Positions 17,452-26,366 of a stretch of DNA of 64,000 nt are shown here, one piece after another. Position 1 is the first letter of the stretch; each line of letters starts with the position of its first letter. Made by a program: the position numbers and the translations under genes. The stretch is from Sphingobium scionense (GTDB taxonomy: Bacteria > Pseudomonadota > Alphaproteobacteria > Sphingomonadales > Sphingomonadaceae). The notes under the pieces are model-generated. The model was not told the origin of the DNA. It was given only the letters and a program-made list of their open reading frames with translations, and ran no database searches. The stretch is from the NCBI RefSeq assembly GCF_014197035.1, contig NZ_JACIEU010000007.1, positions 62,001 to 126,000 on the forward strand, written 5' to 3'.

Positions 17452-18597
17452 TCACGCCCCGATTAGCTCGCGGCCGATCAGCATACGACGGATTTCATTG
17501 GTGCCGGCGCCGATATCGAGCAGCTTGGCGTCGCGCATATAGCGCTCGACCGGCCAGTCCTTCGTATAGCCCGCGCCGCCAAGCGCCTGCACCGCCTCCA
17601 GCGCGACCTTGACCGCATTCTCGCTGGCCAGCAGGATCGCGCCGGCCGCATCGAAGCGGGTGGTCTTGCCCGCGTCGCAGGCGCGCGCAACGGCATAGAC
17701 ATAGGCCCGCGCGCTGTTGAGCGCGACATACATGTCGGCGACCTTCGCCTGCATCAGCTGGAACGCGCCGATCGGCTTGCCGAACTGCCTGCGTTCGCGA
17801 ACATAGGGCAGCACCGTGTCGAGGCAGGCCTGCATGATGCCGAGCTGGATGCCGGCAAGTACGGTGCGTTCATAGTCGAGGCCCGACATCAGCACGCCGG
17901 CGCCGCCATTCAGCGGCCCCATGATATTTTCTTCCGGCACTTCGCAATCGTCGAACACCAGTTCGGCGGTCGGGCTGCCGCGCATGCCGACCTTGTCGAT
18001 CTTCTGGCCGATCGAGAAGCCGGCAAAGCCCTTCTCGATCAGAAAGGTGGTGATGCCCTTCGATCCCTCGCCGGTCTTGGCATAGACGACGAGCGTGTCG
18101 GCCTCGGTCGCGTTGGTGATCCAGAATTTCGTGCCGTTGAGGACGTAGCGGTCGCCCTTCTTCTCGGCCTTCAGCTTCATCGACACGACATCGGACCCGG
18201 CGCCAGCCTCCGACATGGCCAGGCTGCCGACATGCTCGCCGGAAATCAGCTTGGGCAGATAACGCGCCTTCTGCGCGTCATTGCCCCAGCGGCGGATCTG
18301 GTTGACGCACAGATTGCTGTGCGCCCCATAGCTGAGACCTATGGAGGCGGAGGCCCGCGCCACTTCCTCCTGCGCCACCACATGCTCCAGATAGCCCAGG
18401 CCCAGGCCGCCGTCGGCCTCATCCACGGTGATGCCGTGCAGGCCAAGCGCGCCCATGGCGGGCCACAGGTCGCGGGGGAACCAGTCCTTCGCGTCGATCT
18501 CGGCCGCCAACGGGGCGATATGATCGGCGGCGAAACGGGCGGTGCTTTCGCGGATCATGTCCGCATGCTCGCCCAGGGCGAAATCGAAATCACTCAT
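17452..18597 (-). CDS. ivd: Isovaleryl-CoA dehydrogenase
   Basis: FAD-dependent oxidation of isovaleryl-CoA to 3-methylcrotonyl-CoA, passing electrons to ETF. The 381-residue product has acyl-CoA dehydrogenase N, middle and C domains, with [16 protein letters not shown] (about 129-144), [17 protein letters not shown] and [22 protein letters not shown] near the C-terminus. The Glu in [11 protein letters not shown] lies where isovaleryl-CoA dehydrogenases carry their catalytic base, unlike most acyl-CoA dehydrogenases. The start was chosen at the second Met of MPMSDFDF because AGGAG sits 8 nt before it. It is head of the leucine cluster, divergent from a LysR gene. Confidence 0.94.
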   Translation of the reverse strand: MSDFDFALGEHADMIRESTARFAADHIAPLAAEIDAKDWFPRDLWPAMGALGLHGITVDEADGGLGLGYLEHVVAQEEVARASASIGLSYGAHSNLCVNQIRRWGNDAQKARYLPKLISGEHVGSLAMSEAGAGSDVVSMKLKAEKKGDRYVLNGTKFWITNATEADTLVVYAKTGEGSKGITTFLIEKGFAGFSIGQKIDKVGMRGSPTAELVFDDCEVPEENIMGPLNGGAGVLMSGLDYERTVLAGIQLGIMQACLDTVLPYVRERRQFGKPIGAFQLMQAKVADMYVALNSARAYVYAVARACDAGKTTRFDAAGAILLASENAVKVALEAVQALGGAGYTKDWPVERYMRDAKLLDIGAGTNEIRRMLIGRELIGA

Positions 18598-18669
18598 TGG
18601 CATCTCTCCTGCGCCGCACCCTAGCCCTGAACGCGGCAAGGGAAAAATTGAAACCACGGGCAGGAGTGT

Positions 18670-18684
18670 ATAGTTTCCATCTAT
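18670..18684. promoter_or_regulatory. Candidate LysR-type operator
   Basis: ATAG-N7-CTAT, a perfect dyad of the T-N11-A type bound by LysR proteins, overlaps the lysR start codon in the ivd/lysR divergent gap. A second, looser dyad (GAAAC...GTTTC) spans the same gap. Position suits autoregulation. Confidence 0.4.
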
Positions 18685-19555
18685 GATCGAACGTTATCTG
18701 CTGCGCTATTTCCTGGCGGTCGTGGACCAGGGCAATTTTTCCCGTGCGGCGGCACATTGCCTGGTGTCGCAACCGACCCTGTCGGTCGGCATCGCCAAGC
18801 TGGAACAGGCGGTCGGCGCATCCCTGTTCCTGCGCAGCAACCAGCGGGTCGAACTGACCGAGGTCGGCAGTCGCCTGCTGAGCCATGCGCGGCGGATCGA
18901 GCGCGAGTTCAACCTGGCCGAACAGGCGGGCGCGCAGACGGCAGATATACAGACGCTGCGCATCGGCCTGCTGACCAGCATCGCCGGCGCGCCGGTGGCG
19001 GCGGCGGTCGCCGCCTGCCCGGCCGAGGCGCGCGGGCGGGTGGAGTTTATTCCGGGGTCGGAGCGCGAATTGCTCGGGCGGCTGGATGCCGAGCGGATCG
19101 ACGTGGCGCTGACCCTGGTGCGGCCGGGCGCGGCGGACCGCTATGCGGCACAGATACTGGCGGAGGAAGGCTATGGCCTGGCCCTGCCCGCCGGCCATCG
19201 CCTAGCCGAACGCGAGACGATCGCGGCGGAGGAACTGGCGGGCGAGACGATGATCGTGCGCCGCCATTGCGAGGCGCTGTCGGCGACCAGCCGCTATTTC
19301 GTCGATCGCGGCATCCGTCCGCATTTTGCCTATCGGTCGACCAATGACGAGCGGGTGATGCAGATGGTGGCGGCGGGCCTGGGCGTCACGGTGATGCCGC
19401 TTGGGCATGGCTGGCCCGGCATGGCGCGGGCGACGCTGCGCGACTTTGGCGAGCAGCGGACCATCGGCCTGCTCCATGGCCCCCGCGCCATTCACCTGCG
19501 CGAGACGCCACCGCCGATGCTCCGTGCATTGGCGATGGCATTTGGTCGCGCTTAG
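18683..19555 (+). CDS. LysR-family transcriptional regulator
   Basis: The 290-residue protein has an N-terminal winged HTH (FLAVVDQGNFSRAAAHCLVSQPTLS, about 10-34) and a LysR substrate-binding domain (about 90-285, IQTLRIGLLTSIAG and VMQMVAAGLGVTVMPLG). Divergence from ivd makes it the best candidate regulator of leucine/isovalerate catabolism; the ligand is unknown. The start is MIERYLLRYFLAVVDQG. Its 3' end overlaps the convergent DUF4239 gene by 4 nt. Confidence 0.9.
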   Translation: MIERYLLRYFLAVVDQGNFSRAAAHCLVSQPTLSVGIAKLEQAVGASLFLRSNQRVELTEVGSRLLSHARRIEREFNLAEQAGAQTADIQTLRIGLLTSIAGAPVAAAVAACPAEARGRVEFIPGSERELLGRLDAERIDVALTLVRPGAADRYAAQILAEEGYGLALPAGHRLAERETIAAEELAGETMIVRRHCEALSATSRYFVDRGIRPHFAYRSTNDERVMQMVAAGLGVTVMPLGHGWPGMARATLRDFGEQRTIGLLHGPRAIHLRETPPPMLRALAMAFGRA

Positions 19556-20397
19556 GGCGCGGGCACAGCGACCGGTTTGCGCCAGATATCGAAGGTGCCG
19601 GGCGGCTGCTGCTTCAGCGTCTCGCGCAGTTCGATCATCGGCCCCTGCCCTTCGACGATATTGCCGCCCGCCGGTCGGTCGATGTCGATGATCAGCATGT
19701 AGGACATGGTGAAGAGCAGGAACAATATGCCCGCCAACAGCCGCCCCTGCGTTTCCGACCGGGAATAGCCCAGCATCCCTGCCGTCACCGCGATATAGAC
19801 CCACAGGGCCAGGAACACTTCGCCCGGCACCCGAACCTTGCGCGCCGCCTTGCGCGCGCTGTCCATGTCGATCACCTCGTTGACGGTCGAATGAAGCGAG
19901 GACGCGAGCGCCGAATTGCCGATCGTGTCGGTCGCGGCCAACGTGCCCGCCCATAGCTCGACCAGCAGCCGGTCGCTGGCGACGATCAGCGGCGCCATCT
20001 TGTCCGGGCTGGCCGTGCCCAGTTGGACGCGATTATTGGTGTAGCTGGCCAATATCTGCGACAGCCGCGTGCGATGCGGTTCGGGCAGGCCCTGGACGCG
20101 CAGATAGCTGGTGCCGATGGCATTGGCCTCCTGCAACACCAGCGCGCGGCGCGTTTCGAACCGGCCGACCGCCAGCGCGAAGGTGAAACCCAGCAGCAGC
20201 GCGACCAGGCCGATCACGGCGGAGACAATATAGCCTTCCGCCCCGCCCTCTTCCTTGGCGCCATTGTTCGTCAGCATCCGGCGCACGCGACGACGCAGAA
20301 AATAGCCGGCCCCCGCCGCCAGCGTCATGGTCGCCAGCATCAGCAGCCCGACCAGCAGGATGGGCAACTTGTCCAGAAAATCTGCCAGATTGGCCAT
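19552..20397 (-). CDS. DUF4239 (bestrophin-like) membrane protein
   Basis: The 281-residue protein has two N-terminal membrane helices (about 12-33 and 60-80), a soluble, mainly helical middle, and two C-terminal helices (about 196-215 and 222-242). SAVIGLVALLLGFTFALAVGRFETRR is the characteristic DUF4239 segment. The family is predicted to be bestrophin-like, possibly an anion channel; no function is established. It is convergent with lysR. The 289 nt upstream (20398-20686) show no convincing gene and would carry its promoter. Confidence 0.82.
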   Translation of the reverse strand: MANLADFLDKLPILLVGLLMLATMTLAAGAGYFLRRRVRRMLTNNGAKEEGGAEGYIVSAVIGLVALLLGFTFALAVGRFETRRALVLQEANAIGTSYLRVQGLPEPHRTRLSQILASYTNNRVQLGTASPDKMAPLIVASDRLLVELWAGTLAATDTIGNSALASSLHSTVNEVIDMDSARKAARKVRVPGEVFLALWVYIAVTAGMLGYSRSETQGRLLAGILFLLFTMSYMLIIDIDRPAGGNIVEGQGPMIELRETLKQQPPGTFDIWRKPVAVPAP

Positions 20398-20686
20398 ATG
20401 ACCCCCTCAGTTTATCGGGGGCAGCATGTCCCGTTTTCGGTTCCGGGAACCATCGGGCGAAACACCGGCATGGCTCAGGGATTATCCCTAGTGGCCACCC
20501 TGCGCCAGCGCGATCGATCGCGCCCGCGCCTGCCCGTTGGAACCCGGCTACGCGCATGGCAGGGTTGATATATCAGCCGAGGATGCGGCAACAGGGCACC
20601 TGTCCGACAGCCGCAGCCGCCGCAACGCCACCGCGCGGAGCATCCTTCAGTGTTTATCCTGATAATGAGGCAGGCGCGTCCCTCCG

Positions 20687-20884
20687 TCAGGAAAGCGCGA
20701 TCGCTTCCCGCACCACCAGCACCGGCACCCCGTCGCGCACCGGATAGGCGAGGCCCGCCGCGTCCGATACCAGTGCCTGGCGCGCCGCGTCCCAGCGCAG
20801 CGGCGTGCGCGTCGCCGGGCAGACCAGCTTGGCCAGCAGCCACAGGTCGATCGGGGCCGTTTCTTCGCTCATAGTCTCGCTCAC
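20687..20884 (-). CDS. Trm112/YcaR-family small protein
   Basis: The 65-residue protein has LLAKLVCPATRTPLRW (about 16-31) and LAYPVRDGVPVLVVREA (about 45-61), the Trm112p-like fold of the bacterial YcaR/UPF0434 group. Only one Cys of the usual zinc knuckle remains (CPATRTP instead of CPxCxxP), so it may not bind zinc. Eukaryotic Trm112 activates methyltransferases; the bacterial role is unclear. Its ATG overlaps the stop of the LON-domain gene by 4 nt, indicating an operon. Confidence 0.85.
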   Translation of the reverse strand: MSETMSEETAPIDLWLLAKLVCPATRTPLRWDAARQALVSDAAGLAYPVRDGVPVLVVREAIALS

Positions 20885-21495
20885 TGCATCGTCGCGCCGC
20901 CGTCGCGCTCGGCGCGGCCGACGATCTGCATCAGCTGGATGATCCGGTCCGCCCGCTCGCTCAGCGTATCGGCCTCCAGCAGCGTCTGCTTGGCCGCCGG
21001 GTCGAACGGCGCGATCTGGGCGATGCCGTTGACCAGCGCCACATCGTCCAGCCGCGACACCGCCGTCCAGTCGACCGCATAGCCCAGCGCATCGGCGAAG
21101 CGCCGCGATTCCTGCTCCAGCGCCGCGCGCTCGACCATGTGCAGCGCCTCATCCTCGGGCGGCGCCTGCTCGACCTCCGCCTCGATCTGGCGGAACAGCG
21201 TCGACACCTCCAGCTCGCGCACCAGCCGGAACCGGGCAAGGCCAGTCAGGATGATGTTGAACCGGCCATCGTCCAGCGCCTCGATATGGCTGATCCGGCC
21301 CAGGCAGCCGACATCGAACAGCGGCGGCTTTGGCCCCTCGCTGCGCGGCTGGATCATGCCGATGCGCCGGTCGCGCGCGGACGCATCCTGCACCAGCGCG
21401 CGGTAACGCGGCTCGAAGATATGCAGCGGCAGCTCCATGCCCGGCAGCAGCAGCGCGCCGGACAGCGGAAAGATCGAGATGCGCGCGCGATTCAC
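20881..21495 (-). CDS. LON substrate-binding-domain protein
   Basis: About 204 residues that form only the N-terminal substrate-binding domain of Lon protease, with no ATPase or peptidase part. It shows ARISIFPLSGALLLPGMELPLHIFEPRYR near the N-terminus and a DVGCLGRIS segment about residue 70. The role may be substrate recognition, but is not established. No ATG exists near the N-terminus; the GTG at 21493-21495 was chosen because it precedes the conserved sequence and lies 14 nt after the upstream thioredoxin stop. It belongs to the thioredoxin-LON-Trm112 operon common in alphaproteobacteria. Confidence 0.85.
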   Translation of the reverse strand: MNRARISIFPLSGALLLPGMELPLHIFEPRYRALVQDASARDRRIGMIQPRSEGPKPPLFDVGCLGRISHIEALDDGRFNIILTGLARFRLVRELEVSTLFRQIEAEVEQAPPEDEALHMVERAALEQESRRFADALGYAVDWTAVSRLDDVALVNGIAQIAPFDPAAKQTLLEADTLSERADRIIQLMQIVGRAERDGGATMQ

Positions 21496-21509
21496 CGGCT
21501 CACCGATCC

Positions 21510-22439
21510 TCAGGAGAAGAGGATCTGCGACAGCTTGCGCCGCTGCGCCGCCACCCACGGATCTTCCAGCCCGACCGCCTCGAACAGGGTCAGCAACTGC
21601 GTGCGCGCGGCGCCGTCATTCCAGGCCCGGTCGCGGCGCACGATCTCCAGCAGCTGCTCGGCCGCGCCATCCCGGTCGCCATTGCCCATCAGCCCGGTCG
21701 CCAGCTCGAAGCGCGCTTCATGATCGTCACCATCGGCCGCCAGCCGCGCCTCGACCCCCGACAGGTCGGCCACGGGCCTGGCATTGCGGGCCAGCGCCAG
21801 CGCCGCCTTCGCGCGCTCGATCGCCTGATCCTTCTGCATCTCGGCGGGCAGTTCGGCGAGCAGCGCATCGGCCTCATCCAGCTGCCCCAGCGCCACCAGC
21901 GCGCGCAGCAGGCCGCTCAGCACTTCGGCATTGTCCGGCGCGATGTCGGCAATCTGCTGGAACACCGACAAGGCGCGCTCCGCCTCGCCGCCGGCCAGCA
22001 TCTCCTCGCCCATCGCGATCAGCGGCGCAATCTCTTCCGCCTGCGCCTTCTCGTCCGATTCGATCGGCAACTGGCTCAGCAACTGATCCAGATATTGCTT
22101 GAACTGCCCCTCGGTCCGCGCCTGGCTCAGGTCCGCGACCGGCTGGCCCTGGAACACGGCATAGACGGTCGGGATCGACTGGACGCGGAACTGGCTGGCG
22201 ATGAAGCCATTTTCATCGACATTCACCTTCACCAGCTTGACGCCCTTGCTGGCATAGTCGGCGCACACCTTCTCGATCACCGGCGCCAGCTGCTTGCACG
22301 GGCCGCACCATTCGGCCCAGAAGTCGACGATCACCAGGCTCGTGCGCGAAGGCTCCACCACATCCTGGCGAAACGCCTCCACGGCCGCCTTGTCGGCCTC
22401 GCTCAGTCCCAGGGTCGCCACGCTTTCATTCTCCTGCAA
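21510..22439 (-). CDS. CnoX/YbbN-type thioredoxin-TPR co-chaperone
   Basis: The 309-residue protein has an N-terminal thioredoxin domain (about 15-125) with active site WAEWCGPCKQLAP (both Cys present) and cis-Pro in SIPTVYAV. A TPR-like helical C-terminal domain follows (about 140-305; LIAMGEEMLAGGEAERALSVFQ). This is the architecture of CnoX, which holds oxidised clients and hands them to GroEL or DnaK. Unlike E. coli CnoX (SxxC), the CxxC here is complete, so redox activity is likely. It heads the operon with the LON and Trm112 proteins. Confidence 0.88.
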   Translation of the reverse strand: MQENESVATLGLSEADKAAVEAFRQDVVEPSRTSLVIVDFWAEWCGPCKQLAPVIEKVCADYASKGVKLVKVNVDENGFIASQFRVQSIPTVYAVFQGQPVADLSQARTEGQFKQYLDQLLSQLPIESDEKAQAEEIAPLIAMGEEMLAGGEAERALSVFQQIADIAPDNAEVLSGLLRALVALGQLDEADALLAELPAEMQKDQAIERAKAALALARNARPVADLSGVEARLAADGDDHEARFELATGLMGNGDRDGAAEQLLEIVRRDRAWNDGAARTQLLTLFEAVGLEDPWVAAQRRKLSQILFS

Positions 22440-22518
22440 TGCGGTTAGTCGCCGCCGTCATACAGCGCCTTATGTGGGGCGTCACCCCTTGCGGACAAGT
22501 CGTGACGCACGCGCCGCC

Positions 22519-22956
22519 CTACAGGAAATATTTGAGCCTGATCGCCTGCCGCACCGGCGCGCCGCTCACCACGAACTCGGCCGACTGGAAGCTGGGCGCG
22601 CCGAAGCGCAGCACCGGATTGCGCGAAAAGCCCACCCCTTCGCGCGGAATGCCGGCAAATGTGTCCAGCTTGCCATTGCCATTTTCGTCATGGATGATCG
22701 CGATCGCATAGTCGCCCGGCGCCAGATTGCCGAGCGGGATGGCATTGCCCGTCGTCGCCACGATCAGGTGGCGCTTGTCCGGGTCCTTGCTGCAATCGGG
22801 GAAATGTTCGGCCGATCGCGCCACGCAGATCAGGATGCGCCCCTTGGCCGATCGCAGCCCCTCGGCCGTCATGCTGATCGGCTGGGCCAGGTCCACCGGC
22901 GCCGCCCCCGCCAGTCCCGCTATCGCCACCCCCGCAAACACCAACCGACCGATCAC
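22519..22956 (-). CDS. DUF2141 domain secreted protein
   Basis: The 145-residue protein has a signal peptide (MIGRLVFAGVAIAGLAGAAP). The DUF2141 core follows: GRILICVARSAEHFPDC (about 39-55), LGNLAPGDYAIAIIHDENGNGKLDTF (about 75-100) and GVGFSRNPVLRFGAPSF. DUF2141 proteins are small periplasmic beta-rich proteins of unknown function; the HDENGNGKLD stretch resembles an EF-hand-like calcium loop. Its start overlaps the stop of the hydroxylase gene by 4 nt, suggesting linked function. Confidence 0.85.
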   Translation of the reverse strand: MIGRLVFAGVAIAGLAGAAPVDLAQPISMTAEGLRSAKGRILICVARSAEHFPDCSKDPDKRHLIVATTGNAIPLGNLAPGDYAIAIIHDENGNGKLDTFAGIPREGVGFSRNPVLRFGAPSFQSAEFVVSGAPVRQAIRLKYFL

Positions 22957-23705
22957 GCCTGTTCCTTCCTGAAATCGCGCCGAAATTCACGCCTGAATTC
23001 ACCCAGCCCCCGGTCGGTGCCGCACAGCCGGTCCCAAACGCGAAAATAGAGGCCATAATTGCACCGATATTGCTCATGATGCCGCTGATGATGGCTGGCG
23101 GTAATCAGCCAGCGGCCGATCGGCCCGCGCACCATCCAGCGCGGAAACATCTCCCACCCCATATGGTTGGACACGCCCATGATCGTCATGATCGACAACA
23201 CCACGCCCAGCGCGCCGACATGGATCGGGATCAGGAAGACCAGCGCCGGGATCACCACCGCCCCGGTCAGCGCCTCCCACGGGTGAAAGCTCATCGCCGC
23301 CCAGGCGGTCGGCGGCCGGCTGGCATGATGGACGGCATGGGCGATGCGGAACAGCCGGGGTGCGTGCATCCACCGGTGCGTCCAGTAGAACCATGTGTCA
23401 TGCGCGGCGAGATAGAGCAGCACCGACACCGGCAGATACCAGAGCGGATAGCCGCCGACATCCTCATAGATGCGCGTCCACCCCCGCGCCTGCCAGCCCC
23501 AGGCGACGACACCGGCGGGAATGCCATAGATGGCGGCGGACGCCAGCGACCAGCCAATCTCCCGCCCGATCTGTCGCCCCTGCCCGCGATAGAGGCCCGG
23601 CTGCCGCACCCGCGTCGCCAGCGCAAAACCGCCACTGGCGATCAGATAGCGCACCCCGACGATCAGCGTCATCGCCAGCGCGGACAAGAGGATGGCAGCG
23701 ACCAT
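22953..23705 (-). CDS. Sterol desaturase / fatty acid hydroxylase family protein
   Basis: The 250-residue integral membrane di-iron enzyme has the histidine clusters HDTWFYWTHRWMH (about 107-119), HAVHHAS (about 127-133) and HHQRHHEQY (about 205-213), plus several membrane helices. The family hydroxylates or desaturates lipids such as carotenoids, sterols or fatty acids; the substrate cannot be told here. The ATG at 23703-23705 starts at the first membrane helix; the open frame further upstream has no homology. It is translationally coupled to the DUF2141 gene. Confidence 0.88.
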   Translation of the reverse strand: MVAAILLSALAMTLIVGVRYLIASGGFALATRVRQPGLYRGQGRQIGREIGWSLASAAIYGIPAGVVAWGWQARGWTRIYEDVGGYPLWYLPVSVLLYLAAHDTWFYWTHRWMHAPRLFRIAHAVHHASRPPTAWAAMSFHPWEALTGAVVIPALVFLIPIHVGALGVVLSIMTIMGVSNHMGWEMFPRWMVRGPIGRWLITASHHQRHHEQYRCNYGLYFRVWDRLCGTDRGLGEFRREFRRDFRKEQA

Positions 23706-23969
23706 GGCGGGGCTATAGCGGTGATTGCGGGGGAGCGGAAGCGGAGGGGTGCGAGGCAGCGTAGCATCACACTTGGCAATTCCCGAACCGTGAATCCGTC
23801 CCCAAATACACTCTATCCGGCTGTGCCCCCTCAATGATTCGGAACTCCACTATCAGCCGCTGCCTGCAATTCGGTGCTGCCTAGGCCTAAAAAACCGAGC
23901 AGCGAGGTTGGCGACTTGCAGAATTCATTTTCAAGAGGCAGTGATGCTTCCATCAGACTAGGGGGCAAC

Positions 23970-24467
23970 ATGAAGGTATTTATCAGTTGGTCGGGCGAAG
24001 ATAGTCGAAAGATAGCTTCTGAGCTTTATGAATGGCTTCCAATGGTTGTTCAAAGCATTCAACCATACATGTCCTCCGAGTCCATAGATAAGGGAACTCG
24101 GTGGGCGAGTAGCATCGCAAACGAGCTTGAAGGTACACACGTAGGCATTGTGGTGCTAACCCCAAACAATGTCACGGCGCCCTGGATAAATTTTGAGGCA
24201 GGGGCGCTTGCGAAAATTGTTGATGACACCCGATTAGCTCCGATTTTATTTGGCTTAAAACCATCCGATGTTGGCACCCCCCTATCCCAATTTCAGGTTA
24301 CACTTTTCAACAAGGAAGATATTTTAAAGTTACTTAAAAGCATTAACATTTGCGGTGGAGATGACGCACTTCCCGAAGCACGACTTGAAAAAATGCACGG
24401 GGCGTTATGGGATGACCTTTTAGGGTCCAAACCCAATCAGCCTCTTGAAAATGCGTGCATGGGTTGA
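23970..24467 (+). pseudogene. TIR-domain protein, 5' part (split by IS)
   Basis: The 166-codon fragment starts MKVFISWSGEDSRKIASELY, a clear TIR domain (about 1-130). It has GTHVGIVVLTPNNVTAPWINFEAGAL (about 56-80), whose Glu lies where NAD-cleaving TIR domains have their catalytic residue. The stop codon comes from the end of the inserted IS element. The downstream remainder resumes in frame at 25269-25793. Base composition is clearly AT-richer than the neighbouring genes, suggesting horizontal acquisition. Stand-alone TIR proteins of this kind are predicted NADases or signalling proteins, often in defence islands. Function of the truncated product is doubtful. Confidence 0.82.
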
Positions 24468-25273
24468 TTCAAGGTTGCCATCCACGATGGATGGAGGCTC
24501 CTGTCGATGTCGCGCTCGTTGTTTTGGTTGTCGGATGAAGCCTGGCTTGCGATCGAGCCTCACCTGCCGAAGAACCAGCCCGGTGCCCGCCGGGTGGACG
24601 ATCGGCGTGTGATCTCAGGTATCCTGCATGTTCTGAAGTCCGGTTGCCGGTGGTGCGACTGCCCAGCGGACTACGGGCCTTCCACGACGATCTATAACCG
24701 CTTCAACCGCTGGTCGCGGCGAGGCTTCTGGGCAAAATTGCTCGATGCCCTGTCCGAAGCAGGCGCGGTCACGAAGAGCACCGCGATCGACAGCACATAC
24801 ATCAAGGCCCAGCGCTCGGCGTTTGGCGGAAAAGGGGGCGCCAGACGCAGGCGATCGGCCGTTCTCGCGGCGGCTGGACAACCAAGGTCCATGCCCTGAC
24901 CGACGTGCTTGGCCGACCCTACGCACTGATGCTGACCGCCGGCAATGTCAGCGACGTGAAGGCCGCCCCGGCCCTGCTCGAACGCGCGGGCCACATGCGC
25001 TACCTGCTCGGCGACAAAGGCTACGATGCCAACAGCTTGCGCAAGACCCTGCGCGAGAACGGCACCAGCCCTGTCATCCCAGGCAGGCGCAATCGCAAGC
25101 GCGCCATCCGCTACGATCAGCAGCGCTACCGGGGGCGACATCTCATCGAGAACGCCTTCTGCCGGATCAAGGACTTCCGCCGCGTAGCAACCCGTTACGA
25201 CAAGCTGGCCGCCAACTTCCTGTCAGGCGTAGCGCTCGTCACTGCATTGGCGTTCTGGCTTTGATTGAGTCTC
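24460..25273 (+). mobile_element. IS5-family insertion sequence (IS427/IS1031-like)
   Basis: An approximately 814-bp, GC-rich element within AT-rich sequence, carrying a two-frame DDE transposase. Imperfect terminal inverted repeats can be recognised (TTGATTCAAGG at the left; CTTTGATTGAGTCTC at the right). Exact ends and target duplication are uncertain by a few bases. It splits the TIR gene. Confidence 0.8.
24507..25264 (+). CDS. IS5-family transposase, two overlapping frames joined by -1 frameshift
   Basis: The first frame (24507-24899, 130 residues) starts MSRSLFWLSDEAWLAIEPHL and holds the DUF4096 region plus the first catalytic Asp in AIDSTYIKAQRS. The second frame is one base back and ends at 25264. 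It supplies GRSRGGWTTKVHALTD, the second Asp region (LTAGNVSD) and the Glu in LIENAFCRIKDFRR, completing DDE. An AAAAGGGGG run at about 24830-24838, where the frames overlap, is a plausible slip site. Both parts look intact, so the element may still be active. Confidence 0.85.
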
Positions 25274-25793
25274 GGCCCTAGCGAAGATCGAACCCATTGT
25301 TGCTAACTTCAGCAAGGGAAGTGACGCCCCAAAAAAAGCAGAAAGCGAAACCTCTCAAGTCCTTGAAGAACTTTTAGTGCTGGCACGCCAGCAGGCTGTC
25401 TCGATGCACAATCCGGAAAAGCTTATTTCTCCATCGCTCATAAGAATGATCGTAGACATTGCAGCAGACCAGGGGATGCCTGAAAAGGATCGTCGTCACC
25501 TTAGGTCCATGGCACATGCGCTTTACCGTCGCTGGAAAGATTTTTCTGATGTCATGTTTTTGAACGATGAGAGTGATGACAAAGATGAGAAAATTAAAAT
25601 GCGCCGCCGTATTGCAGATAGATACGAAAACATCCTTCGCGACCTTATAGATTTTGCAGAGAATCCGAGATTTCAGGCCCCGTCTGAGAGAATTTCGATC
25701 CGGGACGTCGAAAATGGTCGAACAATTACTATGTCATCATCAGAACGATCGCCATCACTGGCGGCGCGAGGTGAAAATGGCAAATCTGAGTAG
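25269..25793 (+). pseudogene. TIR-domain protein, 3' part (after IS)
   Basis: In frame from the right IS end, the sequence reads ALAKIEPIVANFSKGSDAPKK, then the helical segment SQVLEELLVLARQQ, typical of the region after the TIR domain in this protein family. It continues to a Ser-rich C-terminus (stop at 25793). It has no start of its own except a GTG at 25377. With the 5' part, the uninterrupted protein would be about 335-340 residues. The C-terminal part matches no named domain that I recognise. Composition is AT-rich, like the 5' part. Confidence 0.75.
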
Positions 25794-26366
25794 ATAGGTG
25801 AGCATGGGGAAATATCTGCCTAACGGGACTTACTCTTGAAACGCCCTTGCATGCAATTTTCTTCCACCCAATAGAGTGACCAAGACTAATTTGGCGGACA
25901 GAATCTGTGCATGAAGTGGTAGCATTGTGCTGTTGGCCGGGAGCATTTGCCGATCGCCCACTTCGGTTGTCTCGATCGAAGCTCCCGTCCAGATCAGATA
26001 TGCCGGGAATGGCAGCTATTCCAAGTCAGCGGCCAAAAGCTACCAGTCTCATGAAGGCCAAACCCGCACCGCTTTCCTACTCCGCCAATTTCTGATCTAT
26101 CCTCCGCAATGGAGCAGCCGCGATCCCGCCCCGCCGTGCAACCCCATGCGCCGCCACCCCCGCAACCCAACAGGCGCATCACCGTGACCCTGATGGCGCG
26201 TCGCCATGACCCGGACGTGATCCAACAGGCGCGTCGGCGGCGCGTTTCAGGCGCGAAAACGCGCCAAAACGCCGATATTATCGCGTCACGACACTGTGAA
26301 CTTCGCGCTGTGACCCTGGAGCGACCCAGGAGTGACCCTGAAACCGCCCCCTGCGGGTCGCACCAC
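25794..26366. other. Non-coding stretch with decayed HTH-locus remnant
   Basis: No convincing gene in 573 nt. From 26073 to about 26330 it resembles the locus at 40823-41310 in outline. Both have a TTTCCTAC...TTTC(C)TGATCTATCCT leader, then ATGGA(G/C)CAGCC, a Pro-rich start, a run of short imperfect repeats (GTGACCCTG here) and a closing TGTGAACTT. The HTH-coding middle is missing here, so this looks like a deleted or degenerate copy. The first 280 nt show nothing recognisable. Confidence 0.5.

Noticed and set aside
20398..20686. Possible small gene in the DUF4239-Trm112 gap
   Set aside because: Short frames there have no ribosome site or recognisable sequence.
24745..25281. 178-codon third frame across the IS
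   Set aside because: Arg/Pro-rich shadow; the two frames carrying the DDE motifs account for the transposase.
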